The translations under genes and the position numbers were made by a program. A stretch of DNA of 64,000 nt from positions 78,853-142,852 of the forward strand of contig NZ_JACZCR010000054.1 of the NCBI RefSeq assembly GCF_014904735.1, written 5' to 3'. How positions within the stretch are numbered: the stretch's first letter is position 1; each line of letters starts with the position of its first letter. Source of the DNA: Microbulbifer hainanensis. Lineage in GTDB: Bacteria; Pseudomonadota; Gammaproteobacteria; Pseudomonadales; Cellvibrionaceae. Of this stretch, positions 49,691 through 62,900 are shown one piece after another. The notes below the pieces were generated by a model. That model saw nothing but the letters and a program-made list of their open reading frames with translations, ran no database searches and was not told the DNA's origin.

Positions 49691-52600
49691 CCCAAGAGGA
49701 TCAAGAAAGAAAGAAGGTGACGCATTAGCATATCGGTATCCATTTAAACCACCTAACAGGCCTATAGGATCGACCTCTAAATAGCGACCACTTTTAGGAT
49801 CATAATCTCTGAACAGGTTCTGGTTTAAACCAGACTCTAAATCAAAGTACTGTCCGGGAAGCCGCAGATTATTCTCAACAGTCTCTGTCAAAATTTCAGC
49901 TTTTCCGAACGCTTCGTATCGGGCATCCCAAACAACAGCCCCGAATTTATCCACCATACGCTGTGGTGTACCAAGATGGTCGTTTTGGTAGTAATAAATT
50001 TCACCAGTGGAAACCCGTTGGAACAGCGGCTCGGTCATCCACGGCATGCCCGGCTTGAAGTGATACTCCTTGATCAGCTTTCCGGACTGATCGTATTCGG
50101 CGGCCATTCCCTCCTCGTTATAGAGAAAATAGGTCACCTGCCCTGTCTGCTTACGGATACGCTGCCCGTAAGGATTGTATCGGTACTGACCGACAGTAGT
50201 GCCGTCCTTGTCGACGGCGATCAACCGCTCCTCGTGGTTGTAGTGGTAATCCCAGGTAACGCCGCTCTGTACTTTCTGGGTGGTGTGGCCGTTGTCGTTG
50301 TACTGGAAGCTGACGGTTTCGTCGCCGCTAATTGCCGTCAGCTGGTTCTCTTCGTTGTATTGCAATTCCTGTGAGGTGGACGGAGTGAAGTCTTCCCCCT
50401 CTACCTCACCGTCACTGTGCCCGGTGCGGTTGCCGACGCCGTCATAAACGAACTGTTCGTCGTTGGCGGCGCTTTCCGCCGGATAATCTGCCTGGGTCAA
50501 TCGATACAGTTTGTCATAACCGAAATTGTAATCGCCGTGCTCGGTGCTGATCTTGCGGATATTGCTTTCCAGGTCGTATTCGTATACCGCCCGCGCCTTG
50601 TCGTTACTGGCGCTGTCTTCCAGTATCCGCTGCTTGACCCGCAGGAAGTCGTCGTAGCTGAGTGTGATGCGGTTGCCGCCGGGCAGCAGCAGTGTCTGCG
50701 GCGCCAGCCAGTCGAAGTCGGTCCAGGCCAGTTGGCCCTCGCCGGGGATATGCACCGCGGCCAGCTGATTGTTCTTGTTGTAGTAGTAGGTGTAGGTAAT
50801 GCCTTCCGGATTGGTATAGGTCTTCTTCAGGCCATTGCCGTAGTAGCTGTAGCTGTAGCTCTTGGAGAAGACGATCTCCGCTGCCTGGGCGCCCTCACCA
50901 AAGTAATCCACCGTCACCAATTCGAGCCGGTTCAGGCTGTCGTAGCTGTAAGTCTCGCGGTGATTGACGATATCCGCGGTGGCATTGGCGGTATCCGCAC
51001 CCGGCGCCTGGGTATAACCGGTGTACTGGGCCTTGGCGTTGTAGTGGTAGTCCACCACCTTGATCGGCTGCGCGCTGTCCTTATTGGCATAGACCTGCAA
51101 CTTGCTCAGGCGGTTGGCGTCGTCGTAGCTGTAGGCGCGCTCTTCCTGCTCCGGATTGGTTACCGCCACCAGATTGCCATTGGCATCGTAGTCGTAAACC
51201 CGCTGCTTGTTGGTGCCGATGAAGTCGTGCTTGGTTTCGGTTTTCAGGCGGTCGTTCTTGTCGTAGGTGTAGACCGTCAGGCGCCCCTCCGGGTCCTCAA
51301 CCTGCAGTAGGTTGTCGCGGGCGTCGTAGCTGAATTCGGTCTTTTTGGTTTCACCGTTGACCGGATCGATAATGGCCACCAGCCGGTTCAGCTTGTCGTA
51401 TTCGTACCTCTCGGTGTTCTCCAGCGCGTCGGTATCGCTGGTCAGGTTGTCGCCCAGGTCGTAACCGTAGGAGCGCAGGTATTCGAGGTTATTGGCCTTC
51501 TGCTTGCTCTGCTCGATGCGGTCGCGCTTGTCGTAGCCCAGCTCTTCCGAGTAGGTGGGGTAATCGATCTTGTGCAGCAGGTTCTGCTGGTAGTTGTACT
51601 CAGTGCGGTTCTGCTCGCCATCCACCACCGCGCGCAAGCGATTCTGGCCATCGTACTCCAGGCCGATACTGGACTGCTCCGCATCGGTAATGGTGGCCAG
51701 GCGGTTGCCTTTGTCGTAGGTCAGCGCCAGTTCATTGCCGCTGTCGTCCGTGACGGTCAGCGGCAGGCCGGAGGCGTTGTTGACGATATGCAGGCTGCTG
51801 CCGCTAGCGTCGGTGACCATAACGAGATCGCCGGCGGCGTCGTACTCGTAACTGAAGCCCTGGTCGTAGGGGTTCAGGTCCGAGAGTAGATTGCCGACCG
51901 CATCGTAGTCGTGGGTCCAGGATTTCAGGCGCGCGTCGACGATGGTGTGGGCGTTGCCGTTGATATCGTAGCTCTGGTATTCGGTGACTTTCTGCTCCGG
52001 GTCCGTAACCTTGGTGACATTGCCGTAGCTGTCGTACTCCCAGTGCGCAGTGGCCAGCGCGGTATTGCCGGCTGCGCTCTCACCGGTGGTCTGGGTCAGC
52101 ATCTGGCCGTACTGGTCGTAGGTGTAGCGGGTGATGCGCTGGTCGGGGGTGCCAACGGCCTCAGTCAGGGTGATCAGGTTGCCGCGGTCGTCGTACTCGT
52201 ACTCTGTGATGATGCCGCGCTGGTCGCGCTCCCGCACCGGCAGGGTCAGCACTGTGTTCCAGTCGGTGGTGGTGTAGGTGCCGTCCGGGTATTCGGTGCG
52301 GGTGACGTTGCGGAAAGTGTCGTAGTATTTCTTTGTCTCAAGTCCACGCGCGTCTTTGGTGACACTGTTCAGGATACGGATGGGCTTGAGCTCCAGCGGA
52401 GAGTTGTAACCTCCTACAGACTGGTACTGTCGAGCAATATCCTTGGCGGTGCGATCGCCAGCGAACTCAAACTTGGTTTCGAACTGCAGTTGCCCGCCTA
52501 CCTGCTTCTTGATCGCCATATTAAGAGCGTTGTACCAGCGCTCGGTGATCACGCCCGACTTTTCGGTGTGAGTGACTTTGTAAACCTTGTTGCTGTCGAC

Positions 52601-53770
52601 GCTATGGCTATAGGTCTCACCGCTGCCGTCTGCGCGTTCGAAACCATTCACGTGGCCGTCGGCATTGGTCGAATAAGTAATAACTTTGCCATTCGGATCC
52701 GTCATGGTATCCAGAGTGATTTTTTTGGTATTACTGTCTATTTTGTACTGATATTTCCAGCTCTCACCGCGGACATCGATCACTTCTATTAGGCGGCGGT
52801 AAGTAATCAGGTTGCTGCTGTCCTCTCCGTAGCGATATTGAACGGTACGCCCGCTATAGTCCTCAACACTGGTTAGCTGGTAGAAGTTAGAGCCAGCGAG
52901 CCCGCCATTATCGATATGCTGCCAGTGATAAGTAATAACGACATTGCCATTGTGGTCGCGAATCGTCTTTATGTGATGGCTATCGTAATCAAAAGAGACG
53001 CGAACGTGATTCCTATCTTCGTAATAGGAAATCTCATTGTTCTTATAAAAAATCAGATTCCCATGTCGGTCGCGCCACGTATAGTCATCGCCATTCTTGG
53101 TGATTGTGTGATTAACCAATGAGTGATAAACATTACCGACGCTGCTAATACACCCCAGATTTTCATCACTTAACGTAAACGCCTCCGGCCGGTATGCGAG
53201 TTCATTCCGATAGAAGTAAAACTGGTACAACTGCTTACAGTCGATACCAGAAGATCCCGCCTGCTGTTGCGCGGTAACGAAGCGCCCGGGTCGCCCCGTT
53301 CCCGCACGTTCGCCAGACTGGAAAAATTTTTTACCGAAAAGATCTACCGCAGCGAGTTTTTCTTCGGATTCGTACAGGTCGAATATGTCTGGGCCTGCTG
53401 CAATGCCACCGCTTTCGACAGCCTGGGTGAGTCCCTGGTGGTTCAGGATAGGATTCCAGCGACTATTCCACTCCCAGCCGTGATTCGTCCACCGACGATT
53501 TATACGGACATAGCCACCCAGAACCTTGACTCGCATATCCTCAAGGTCTTCCATATTTTCTGAGGTTGCGGTTCGCGGAGCTGAGTTATCACTGATGACA
53601 CCGGGTTTTGCCTGGGCCGAGGGCGCAGCCAGTAGAGCAGTCAGCGACAGGCACGCTGCGGCGACTGAGAGCCAGTGCTTCTGAGCCACTAGCACCCTAC
53701 AAAGCGCTCCACGATCGTCGAAGGCTGTTGCAGTATCCTTCAGGCGCGTTTCCCCGATGCAAAACTTCAT
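49157..53770 (-). CDS. Sec-exported RHS-repeat toxin-like protein
   Basis: 1,537 residues. The ATG at 53770 follows AGGAAA by about seven bases. A long signal peptide (about 54 residues, ending APSAQA/KP) targets it to the Sec pathway. Residues 55-330 are a Cys-containing N-terminal domain. From about 240 onwards there are dozens of YD repeats (YDxxGN/L-type), which in this family form a closed shell. The RHS core signature is LPGQYFDLESGLNQNLFRDYDP...RYLEVDPIGL, ending DPLGL at about 1361. The 176 residues after it form a separate tip with a hydrophobic stretch and a nuclease-like motif. Upstream lies a giant surface protein and downstream a SUKH immunity-like gene. WapA/RHS-type proteins act in contact-dependent competition; that role here is inferred. 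Confidence 0.9.
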   Translation of the reverse strand: MKFCIGETRLKDTATAFDDRGALCRVLVAQKHWLSVAAACLSLTALLAAPSAQAKPGVISDNSAPRTATSENMEDLEDMRVKVLGGYVRINRRWTNHGWEWNSRWNPILNHQGLTQAVESGGIAAGPDIFDLYESEEKLAAVDLFGKKFFQSGERAGTGRPGRFVTAQQQAGSSGIDCKQLYQFYFYRNELAYRPEAFTLSDENLGCISSVGNVYHSLVNHTITKNGDDYTWRDRHGNLIFYKNNEISYYEDRNHVRVSFDYDSHHIKTIRDHNGNVVITYHWQHIDNGGLAGSNFYQLTSVEDYSGRTVQYRYGEDSSNLITYRRLIEVIDVRGESWKYQYKIDSNTKKITLDTMTDPNGKVITYSTNADGHVNGFERADGSGETYSHSVDSNKVYKVTHTEKSGVITERWYNALNMAIKKQVGGQLQFETKFEFAGDRTAKDIARQYQSVGGYNSPLELKPIRILNSVTKDARGLETKKYYDTFRNVTRTEYPDGTYTTTDWNTVLTLPVRERDQRGIITEYEYDDRGNLITLTEAVGTPDQRITRYTYDQYGQMLTQTTGESAAGNTALATAHWEYDSYGNVTKVTDPEQKVTEYQSYDINGNAHTIVDARLKSWTHDYDAVGNLLSDLNPYDQGFSYEYDAAGDLVMVTDASGSSLHIVNNASGLPLTVTDDSGNELALTYDKGNRLATITDAEQSSIGLEYDGQNRLRAVVDGEQNRTEYNYQQNLLHKIDYPTYSEELGYDKRDRIEQSKQKANNLEYLRSYGYDLGDNLTSDTDALENTERYEYDKLNRLVAIIDPVNGETKKTEFSYDARDNLLQVEDPEGRLTVYTYDKNDRLKTETKHDFIGTNKQRVYDYDANGNLVAVTNPEQEERAYSYDDANRLSKLQVYANKDSAQPIKVVDYHYNAKAQYTGYTQAPGADTANATADIVNHRETYSYDSLNRLELVTVDYFGEGAQAAEIVFSKSYSYSYYGNGLKKTYTNPEGITYTYYYNKNNQLAAVHIPGEGQLAWTDFDWLAPQTLLLPGGNRITLSYDDFLRVKQRILEDSASNDKARAVYEYDLESNIRKISTEHGDYNFGYDKLYRLTQADYPAESAANDEQFVYDGVGNRTGHSDGEVEGEDFTPSTSQELQYNEENQLTAISGDETVSFQYNDNGHTTQKVQSGVTWDYHYNHEERLIAVDKDGTTVGQYRYNPYGQRIRKQTGQVTYFLYNEEGMAAEYDQSGKLIKEYHFKPGMPWMTEPLFQRVSTGEIYYYQNDHLGTPQRMVDKFGAVVWDARYEAFGKAEILTETVENNLRLPGQYFDLESGLNQNLFRDYDPKSGRYLEVDPIGLLGGLNGYRYANASPSFFLDPLGLLSFRDVMGFVPVVGSLLNAYDAFRCGNLGEGLLNLGLALAEATGTGLIVKGLTVGTMKWAARKEIKQIYKQSRNWPQMRRKLQNKGHIPKNSSSTPNKDWATTDHIFAKQRGNMPHSVKNHPANLQTEVSQSMNSKFEHMSPMERALHLPGWMKGGAAGAGAYGAGQAMGSGSCEC

Positions 53771-53912
53771 GTCACTTTCCTAAAGTTCTTTTTCTTGTTC
53801 CTTTGGCGACGTCGCGCCACCGTCAGGTAGTTTTCATATTTTTTATTAACCAGGCGCCCGAGCTAACCCGGCCGGCGACGTTGGTGCCCCACCATCCCCG
53901 CAGCGCCGGATA

Positions 53913-56900
53913 TCACCGGGCGCTGGTGTTGTACTTGTTGCACTCGTCACAGGCCGGTTCCGCATCACAGCGCAGCGTATCGACATCGCCACCAATCGGC
54001 GTATAGCCGCCGCCATAGCTGGAGCCGCTACCACCGCCGCCGCCGTAGTAGTAGCTGCTGCTACCACCACCGCCGCCGCCAGTCGAACCGCAGGAGCCGT
54101 AGGAGGCCGTGGACCAGTGCGTGGAGGTGCCACCGGGCACTATCGTGCCGTTGGCACACTGGCTCTGGTAGCTCACGTTGTACTGGAAACTCTGACTGCC
54201 ACACCCAGCGCCACTGGCCGCGCCTTCCTCATCCGGATTGAAGTCGCGCAGTGCGGTGATGCGGTAGGGGATGTAGATCACTTCACCCGCCTCAATGGTG
54301 TCCGGAACCTCGGCGAGGAACTCAAAAGAAACCACATCGTTACCGGAGGGCAAGGCACCGCTGACATCGTCGGCGCGAATCAGCCCGTAGTTGGTGAGGC
54401 TGAGCTCGCCGGTAAAGACATCCCCCTTCTTCATATCCGGCAGGGTAACGCTGAGCGGATCGAGCATGACCACTGCCACCGGTACATCGGTTTCGAAGGT
54501 AGCGTCGAGCTTGATTTCGTAGCGGTCCTCCAGATTGATCTCGTTGACCTGCCACTCCACTGAGATGATCTGGTTCATCAGGAAGGCTTCTTCCGCAACG
54601 GTAGTGCCCGGCTTCACCCACAAACGGCCGGAGGCGCTCTCGTGGTCGAAGGCAGTCACACGGTAGGCATAGCTGCCCGCCGGCAGATCCTCGAGGAGGG
54701 CTTCACCGTTGCCGTCACTGTTGATGGTGCGGGTTTCGGACAGCACCTGCTCATTCTGCAGCTCGATCTTGGCGCCGCTCAGCCCGGGGATCAGTTCATT
54801 GTTCTCATCCAGGGTGGCGGTGTAGATGTCGCTGATATGGAAGAAGGCATTGCCCTGCTCCGACGTAACAACGGCTACAAACAGCGGCACCGTAAACTGG
54901 TAGCCGCCATCGCCCTCTACCAGCAGCTGGTACTGATAGTTCCCCTGCGTCACGGAGGTATCCGGGCTGAAGGACAGGCTGATGTCGCGCGCTGCGCCTA
55001 TTTCCATGTCGCCGAGGCTCATGGTGCCGTCGAGATGCACCCATGTTGGGACCGGGTTGCCGTCAGTATCCTGCAGCGTCAGGGTCGTATTGCGCAGGAC
55101 GTCGAAGCCGGAGTTTTTCAGTGTCAGGTTTTCACTGGTGTTGCCACCCAGCGCGACACCGGTATCGACAAAACCCGGAGTCGCCGCAATTGACGGCTCA
55201 CTATCGGAAAGCTGGTATTCCAGCACGACGTCTTCCAGGACCTGTTCCACGCCGTTGACGGTCGCCAACACCTGGAAGTACAGGGAACCTGTTTCTGGCG
55301 CCAGATTGTCCCCCGACAGGGTGAGATTGATCACCCCTTTGGCCCGCGGATCCAGGTTAATCACCGCACCCGTATCCAGGTGAATACCTGCGGGCAGCTG
55401 CAACTGCTCGTCACCGGGTGCAGCTACCGAAACCAGCCGCACATTTGAGAGCTCCGTGCCATAGCCAGCTTGCACCTTGATCGGTACCGTCTGGTTGTAG
55501 TTGCGCGGTATGTGAATATTCACCTGCCGCGGACTCACCTCCGACGTCAGGACGGCAAAGGTGCCCTGATTCGGACGCGAGAGGCTGTCCGGATGAATGA
55601 TCGATACGTTCCAGTTACCACTCTGCCCCTGGGGATCGAATTCGTAGCTGAAGTTGCCAGCGGAATCGGTAATCACCGATACCTGGCGCTCGAAGCCACG
55701 CACTTCCATCACCAGCGTCAGCGGTACATTGGCGAGAGGCACATCGCTACCGCGGTCTATCGCGCGACCGGCAATGTTTACCCTGTCGTCCGCGTTGTAA
55801 AGCACATCGGGGGTGACGCTATTCAGCGCACCGTAATAGGCGGTTTCCTGCAGCGATGCGTCGATACGGGTACCGTTGCCCTCGATCACTACTTCTGTCG
55901 GCTTATCGGTGTGGTAACGGAAGTGGTCAATTTCCAACGCCACCGTCACCTGATCCGGTGCAGCTTCCGGAATCGGCACATCGATCCAATCGGATACAAA
56001 GCGCTCACCCGGTTGCAGGCGGGCCACGGTGTCACCGTTGGCGACGGTAATAACCTCGCCGGTAAACTGCTGTACCGGTTGCTCGGAGAGCAGGTTGCCA
56101 TCCGCATCCTCGATGCGAATACGGACTTCGTCCGACACGGATTTGCCATTGCTGCGCGCCATCAATACTTCGGTTTCCACCCCGGAGGTGTTTTCCATGG
56201 TGAAGCGGATTTTGCCGATACCACCGCGATAGACGGTATCGGTGTCCAAGCCGAGGCGCAGTGCCGCATCGCCCACCAGAACTTCTTCCCCACTGCTGAT
56301 GAACACTGATTCACCGGGCAGTGGGGACTGCTCGAGGCGCAATTGGATATCGCTGAGAGTATCCAGCTTGGCGTAACCGCCAATCACGATAGGCACTTCC
56401 ACCAGCCCCCCAGCTGCGACTGAGAAGCTGGCAGACTGGTGTTCGCGCTGCACGCCATTGTCATTGACCGTGGCGAACAGCTTCACCCCTGAGATATCGC
56501 CGACCCCACGGTTCTGCACCCGGAAACGCACTTCGTTCATAACCCCGCGCGCCATTACCGGCTGCCCGTCCTCGGGCTTGATCACCTCCACCGACAGAGC
56601 CGGCAGCAGCAGACTGTGGCCAATACTGGTGGCTCCTTGATCGTCTTCAGCGACAACGGTATAGCGACGTTCGCTATTGGCTCCCTGAGCGCCGGCAATG
56701 TAACTGTCGTCCACAAACGTGGTCGGATTGCCGCCATGCGGAATCAGCGCAGTGGTAATTTCTTGCAGGTTGCCCTCATCACCGACATAGACGCGATAGC
56801 CGGCAATTGCCGCACCGCTGTGGTTCCACTGCAGCTGCGGATTGCCATTGGCGTTCACCGATACACTGAGATCCGTAACCGGCAGCAGACCGAAGTTCAG

Positions 56901-59900
56901 GTAAACCGTCTCGCTCGGTGCCGACTCGTTACCCGCTTCGTCCAGCGCCGTAACGACATAGGCGTGTTCGCTCTCACTGGGGTTGGCATCCAGGGCAATC
57001 TCTTCTGGAATACCCGTTTGCAGCGGAGCAAATGCCTTCAGGGTGGCGGTATCGACCGATTCACCTTCCGCCAGGTTCAGGCGGTATAGGTTATAAGTCA
57101 GGGTTCCACTTGCTTCGGCAGCGCCGCTTGCATCCAGCTCTGGCGCCTTCCAGGTTGCCACGATACCGGCGCCGTTCAGCTCCAGCGCCAACTCCGTCGG
57201 CACCGCGGGTGCGACGCTGTCTGCGCCGACTTCCACCGGTGCACTCATCGCACTGACGGCAACCTGGTTGTTGCTGCGGCGCTCGCTGGCGATGGCGTAG
57301 AAGTATTTTCCGTCGCCGCTAACCGTATCGCTGGTAGTGGTTTCTGAAAGGCGCAGGATTTCGGTGAATTCACTTTCACCTTCCGCCTTGCGATAGAGCA
57401 CATAGCGAGCATCGTCCACGGCGTCCCACTGCAGCGCTATCTCGCCGCCAGGCATGGCCTTAGCGTTGAGGTTTTGCGGGATATCCAGCGGTGGCAGATC
57501 GCCCTGATACACCTGGAAGCTGTTGCGCACGCGAATCTTGCTGCTGACATTATCCAGGTCATCCGATGCCTGATAGTCAAAACGCAGGTTTTCCACAGCA
57601 GGGTTACCGGCATCATCCTGACCGGCACTGACCGGCAGAGTGAAACTGCCGACCCACAGCGTCTGCCCTTCGGTAGACTGCGCATCCTTCATCAGGCTGA
57701 TACCGCTTTCATAACCGGCGACTTCCGCATTGTCGACCAGCGGCACCAGCATAGGCATTTCGCCTGCTTTGACTTCATCGTTCAGGCGCAGCACGACTTC
57801 CACCGACAGGCCGTTCTGCTCATCCACCTTGAGCGGTTCACCCGGGTTCAGGGTCAGTGCCGTGACTTCAGGCCCTCGGGCGTCGATTTGCAGAGACGTT
57901 CCTTGTTCAATGATCGTGCCGCGGTTGCCGACATCATCGTGGGCCGACATCACGGCATATGCAGGGCCGGAGAATGAGCCGGATTCAATCACGAAGCTGC
58001 CGCTGTACAGAGTGTCATCACTGTAATCTTTGCTCAGATCGACAGTAATCGGCACGCCGCCCTCCGGTACCAGGGCGAAATAGGGCTTGTTGCGAAGCGG
58101 CTCATCAAAGTGTACGGCGATTTCCACGGTACCCGGACCATGGCGCCCGCTGGCGGAGTCCACCAGACCGCTGGACTGATAAGTTACTTCCAGCGCATGG
58201 GGACCTTCGCTATCCGCCTTTGCCTCTACCACGCTGGACAAACTACTTTCTGTGGAAGCCGAGTTGACCGCAGTTACTGCGTAATAGTAAGTGCCATCTT
58301 CCGATGGCAGATCGGTAAATTTGGCCTCGGGGAGCAGTTTGTTGTTGATCTTCTGCGCACTCTGCAACGCGGAGAAGGGAGCGTTCGAGCGGTACAGGTT
58401 GTAGCCGCTGATCTGGTTGCCCGCATCGTCGCTCTGCACCGGATTCCAGTCTAAGGAAATCTCACCCAGGGCGCGCGCAATTGCACTGAGATCAGTCGGC
58501 GCATCGGGAATTGCCGTGTTGAGAACCACAGTTCTCACAGCACTCTGCTCACCAAAACCTCCGCGGTCAGGATATTCCGCAGCGGCACTGAGCGAGTTAT
58601 CTCCCTCTAGTAGGGGGATTTCAACCTGGAATTTGCCATAGCTGTCTACGGAAACGACTTCACCGACTGGAATGCCGTTTCGATATACCTGCACCCGCGC
58701 CTGTTTTTTCGCTGTACCCGAGACTGTCAGGGTCGCCTGATTGGTCAGCCAGCCGTCGCTCGGACTTGTAATCTGTGGCGCAGGCGGTGCCGAGAGCGCC
58801 ACGCTGAAACCGTATTGCTGGGTGTTGACATTTTCCCAGACGTCGTATGCCTTGACCGTGAGGATATGCTCGCCGTCAGGTACGCTAAGCAGCGCAATAT
58901 TTCGACCATAAGTCCCACCACTGACGGCATACTCGGTGCCCAGCAGGTTGCCATCGAGATAGAACTCCACCCGCGCAACACCCGACTCATCGGAAGCGGC
59001 GATATTAAAACGACCATCCTGTATGAGCTGCGGATCAGCGGTGAGATCCAACGAATCGGTCCCCTGGCGATACTCCGCACTTTCTATGACCGGCGCTTCC
59101 GTATCCGCTTCCGGGGTTACCGCAACTGCTGTCACTTCCGGGGCCGAGCCACCTGAAATATTGACCGAAGCTACCGCGACATAATAAGTGGTGCCATTCT
59201 TCAAGCCGGCCAACGACCAGCTGTGTTCCACATCTGAAGTACTACCTTTACTGCGAACAGCCTTTGGCTGCAGTTCGGCAATAGAACTGAAATTACTTTC
59301 CTCAACGTATACCGCGTAGCTCTTTAATAGCTCATAGGGCACAACGCTAGACCAGTTGATCTCTATCTTACTGCTCTTGGGCGTGGCGGTGACAGTTGCC
59401 GGATTTGGCAGGAGAGTTGTGCCTGCGTTGGAAATACCTGTCGAACTATTGCCACTTTCATCGTAGGCATAGACGCGAACCGGGTAGGACGTGGCGGGAT
59501 TCAGGCCGCTTACCAGATACTCTACCCGCGCCTGCGGATCACCCAGTGACGCCAGCGAAATATCATCCACCCGACCGTTTGGATCGTCCACGAATTCGAC
59601 TTTATAGCCCGCCATATCCCCGGCAGAGTTTACGGAAGGATTCCAGCTCAGTTGTAAGTTGTCGGAACCTGGTTCAACTACAAAGTTCGAGATTTCATCT
59701 GGCGCCTCAGTATCCACCGGTGTCGCGGCAACCGAAGTGACGGAAGGATTGAACAAGCCCTGCGTATCGGAGGCAACTACCGCAAAGTGGGACTGGGTAT
59801 CCCGCGGCAGCCCCTCAACGCGGAACTGCTTACTTCCCTGTGGCACCACGACTACCGGCGCTTTGCCGGCTATATCCGTAAAGCTTGCTGCACTTTGATA

Positions 59901-62900
59901 GACACGGTACTCGCCAATATCATTGCCATTGGCAAACTCGTCGTAGCCGCTCCAATCCAGCAGCAGTTCGGTACCGCTGCCACTGGCATCAATCGACAGG
60001 TCCACGGCGCCCGGAGGGTTGTTGTCGTAACGGATTTGGGCAAGAGTTGATTCGCTTTCGTTACCGGCGGCATCGCGCAATGTGAAGGAGACAGTGTTGT
60101 CGCCTTGTAACAGCGCCACTTGCGTACTCCAAGTGGAGTCGTCAGATGCAACTACTGCGAGGCTGCCATTAACCAGAACAGCACTACCCGCTTCTTTCGA
60201 GCCACTGAATACCTGAGCATTGACGGTGGTCACTTCCGGATACTCATCCAACACCGTGGGTGTCGGCGGCGTATAGTCGAGCTTGAAACTATAAGTGCGC
60301 TGGACGGACAAATTGCCGAACATGTCGGCTACGCGTGCCACCACCTCGTAGTCGCCATCGAGGAAAGGCGCCTCTGGCGTGAACTGGACTTGCCCCTCAA
60401 ATAGGGCGAGGGAGCCCGACAGCGTAACCCCATTACGTTTGACAGCAATAGAGCTGTTCTCCAGATCAATCCCGCTGCCTTCTTCTGTAACCACTAGTGT
60501 GACGAAGGGCGGCGCGACGTTAATATTTCCAGTGGGATCAGCAGCGGTAATATTTGGCGCCTTGCTGTCCACATTAAAGATCAGAGAAACCGGTTCGGAC
60601 TGGTTGCCACTAAGATCACGCGCAACCACTTCAATCGTGGATTCACCTTCCGGCAAATAGTAACTGCCGGTCCAGTTACCGGAGCCTACCGTTGCGAATT
60701 CATTGCCATTGACCAGGATAGCAGTGTTGTCCTCGCGGTTGCCGGACAATGTCACCCAGCGGCTATTGGACACAATAATCGCCGGCGACGAGGGCTGGTC
60801 GAGTGTCGGTACCGCAGGCCGGGTAATGTCAATCACTATCGGCGTGGTGAACTTATCCTCCACCGGTTCCTGCTCTATACCATCCTGATCCTGATCCATA
60901 CCGAGACCATTCAGGCCGAATACATCTGGACCAGCACTGAAGCTATAAACCCCTTCGCCCAGATTTTGAGCGAAATTAACCTGAAAGCGAAAATCGTCAA
61001 TTGCGGTAACGTTCTCCACAGCAATAAAGTTGCCAATGTCATCTATAAGCTCGAAATCACTGGCATCCACTGTGGCGTTATTGATTCCGATATTGAATTG
61101 AACAATTACGCTAGAAATTTGCTCATTGCTATAGCCATCAACACTGATAGATCTGACTCTAGGTGCGGTTATCCTTTCTGCGGTATAAACACTACCGGAC
61201 TCTCCGGAAGCCCCTCCGTAGGTTCCTCCTCCATTGGCTTGGATATTATTGATAGCCAAGCCGTCCAGGGACTCGTAATAGACAGCAACTCGTCCGCCGC
61301 CGCCAGCCCCTGCGCTTCTTCCATAGCCACCGTTTGCGTGAATCGTCGCATTACTACTGGCGACTATCTCGCTTACATCAAGCCAGAGTGAGCCACCACT
61401 GCCAGCGCCAAAACCCGTACTATCGCCCTTCCCGTCCGCAGATATATCGCCATACAACTCCAGCTTTTCCGCAACGAGCTTGACTGCACCACCGCCGCGC
61501 AAGCCAGGCTGGGAATCATTCTGGAACCGCCCTCCCGTACCAAAATCAAATGGGGTAACGTCATTTCCGTAAGTGGCGTTGGTAGTGCCATCGTTAAGTA
61601 CCCCACCTAAACCGCCATAACTACCACCGGACCGATAACTGACAGTCTCTGAAGGCAGGTAACCCTTCCCGCTGACATCTATAGATGAACCTTCCTCAAT
61701 ATAAATAGATCCAACATCTAAGGTTATTCCCGAAATAAATGTATCGGACGCAATAACAGAGGTTATTTTCCCATTGTTTTGGATACTAATTGATTCGAAA
61801 TTAAAACTTTTGGCGAGTACTAACGTAAAACCGTCTACGATAAGGTCATTGTTAGTAGTGGAAAAATCTCCCTCAGCAATAACATATCCGCTGTCGCTCC
61901 CGACACCAAAAATCTGAGCCCCTAGTTCTGCCCCATCGCCGATAGTCAGCCGTCCCTTATCAACATAAATATCAGCATCTATCTGGCCAGTGAGATAAGT
62001 GGACTCGTAATTTTCAGCATTAGATAAATTGATAATCTGCAGCGTGGCATTATTTGAAACCAAAGAACGGTCATAGAGATAAACCGTTCCCGCGGCACCG
62101 TAGGCCGTAGTGGCACTGTAAGATCCGCCCGCCTGTGCCAGCACCTGCTGTTTGGTTTCAATGCCGCTCACCGCGTCATAATAGATCGCAATTCGACCGC
62201 CGCCGCCGGAAGCCGCACTCCAACCTTTACCTCCAGAGGCCTCTATCAATGTATCGCTATCGCCGATCAGTTCTCCTGCCTCAATCCAGATAGAGCCGCC
62301 GCTGCCGCCGCCAACATTACTCGCGTAGGAACCATTGGATAGAATTTTTCCGTAGACTTCAAAACGGTTATTAACCACTAGCTTAATGGCGCCACCACCG
62401 CGAGTGCCTTTATAGCTACTACTGTAAACATAGCCGCCTACACCAAAGTCCATCGGCTGCTTATAGTCCCCGAAGGGTGCATTGGTATCAACGGTTTTTG
62501 GATATCGACCGCCCAATCCCCCATAACTACCCCCTGATTCCGGATAATCCCCCGGCAGGGATAAGGAGCCTTTGCCACTGACATCCACGGAAGAAGTGGA
62601 ATCAATAAGAAAATTTGTCGAGCTGACCGTCACCCCATTAGTGAATACATCGGACGCCCTGGGGGTAGTGATTTTGCCGTTGTTCGTCACCTGGACAGAA
62701 GCAAAACTTATATCTTTGGAAAATTCCAAGGTATAACCATTTACCAGCAGCGCACTATTGGCCACGGTAAATGTACCCTCGGCAATCACATACGAACTAT
62801 CACTGCCACTACCAATAATCGACGAGCTAATATGTGCCCCATCACCTATTATCAGGCGCCCCTTATCGACATAAATATCAGCATCTATCTGGCCAGTGAG

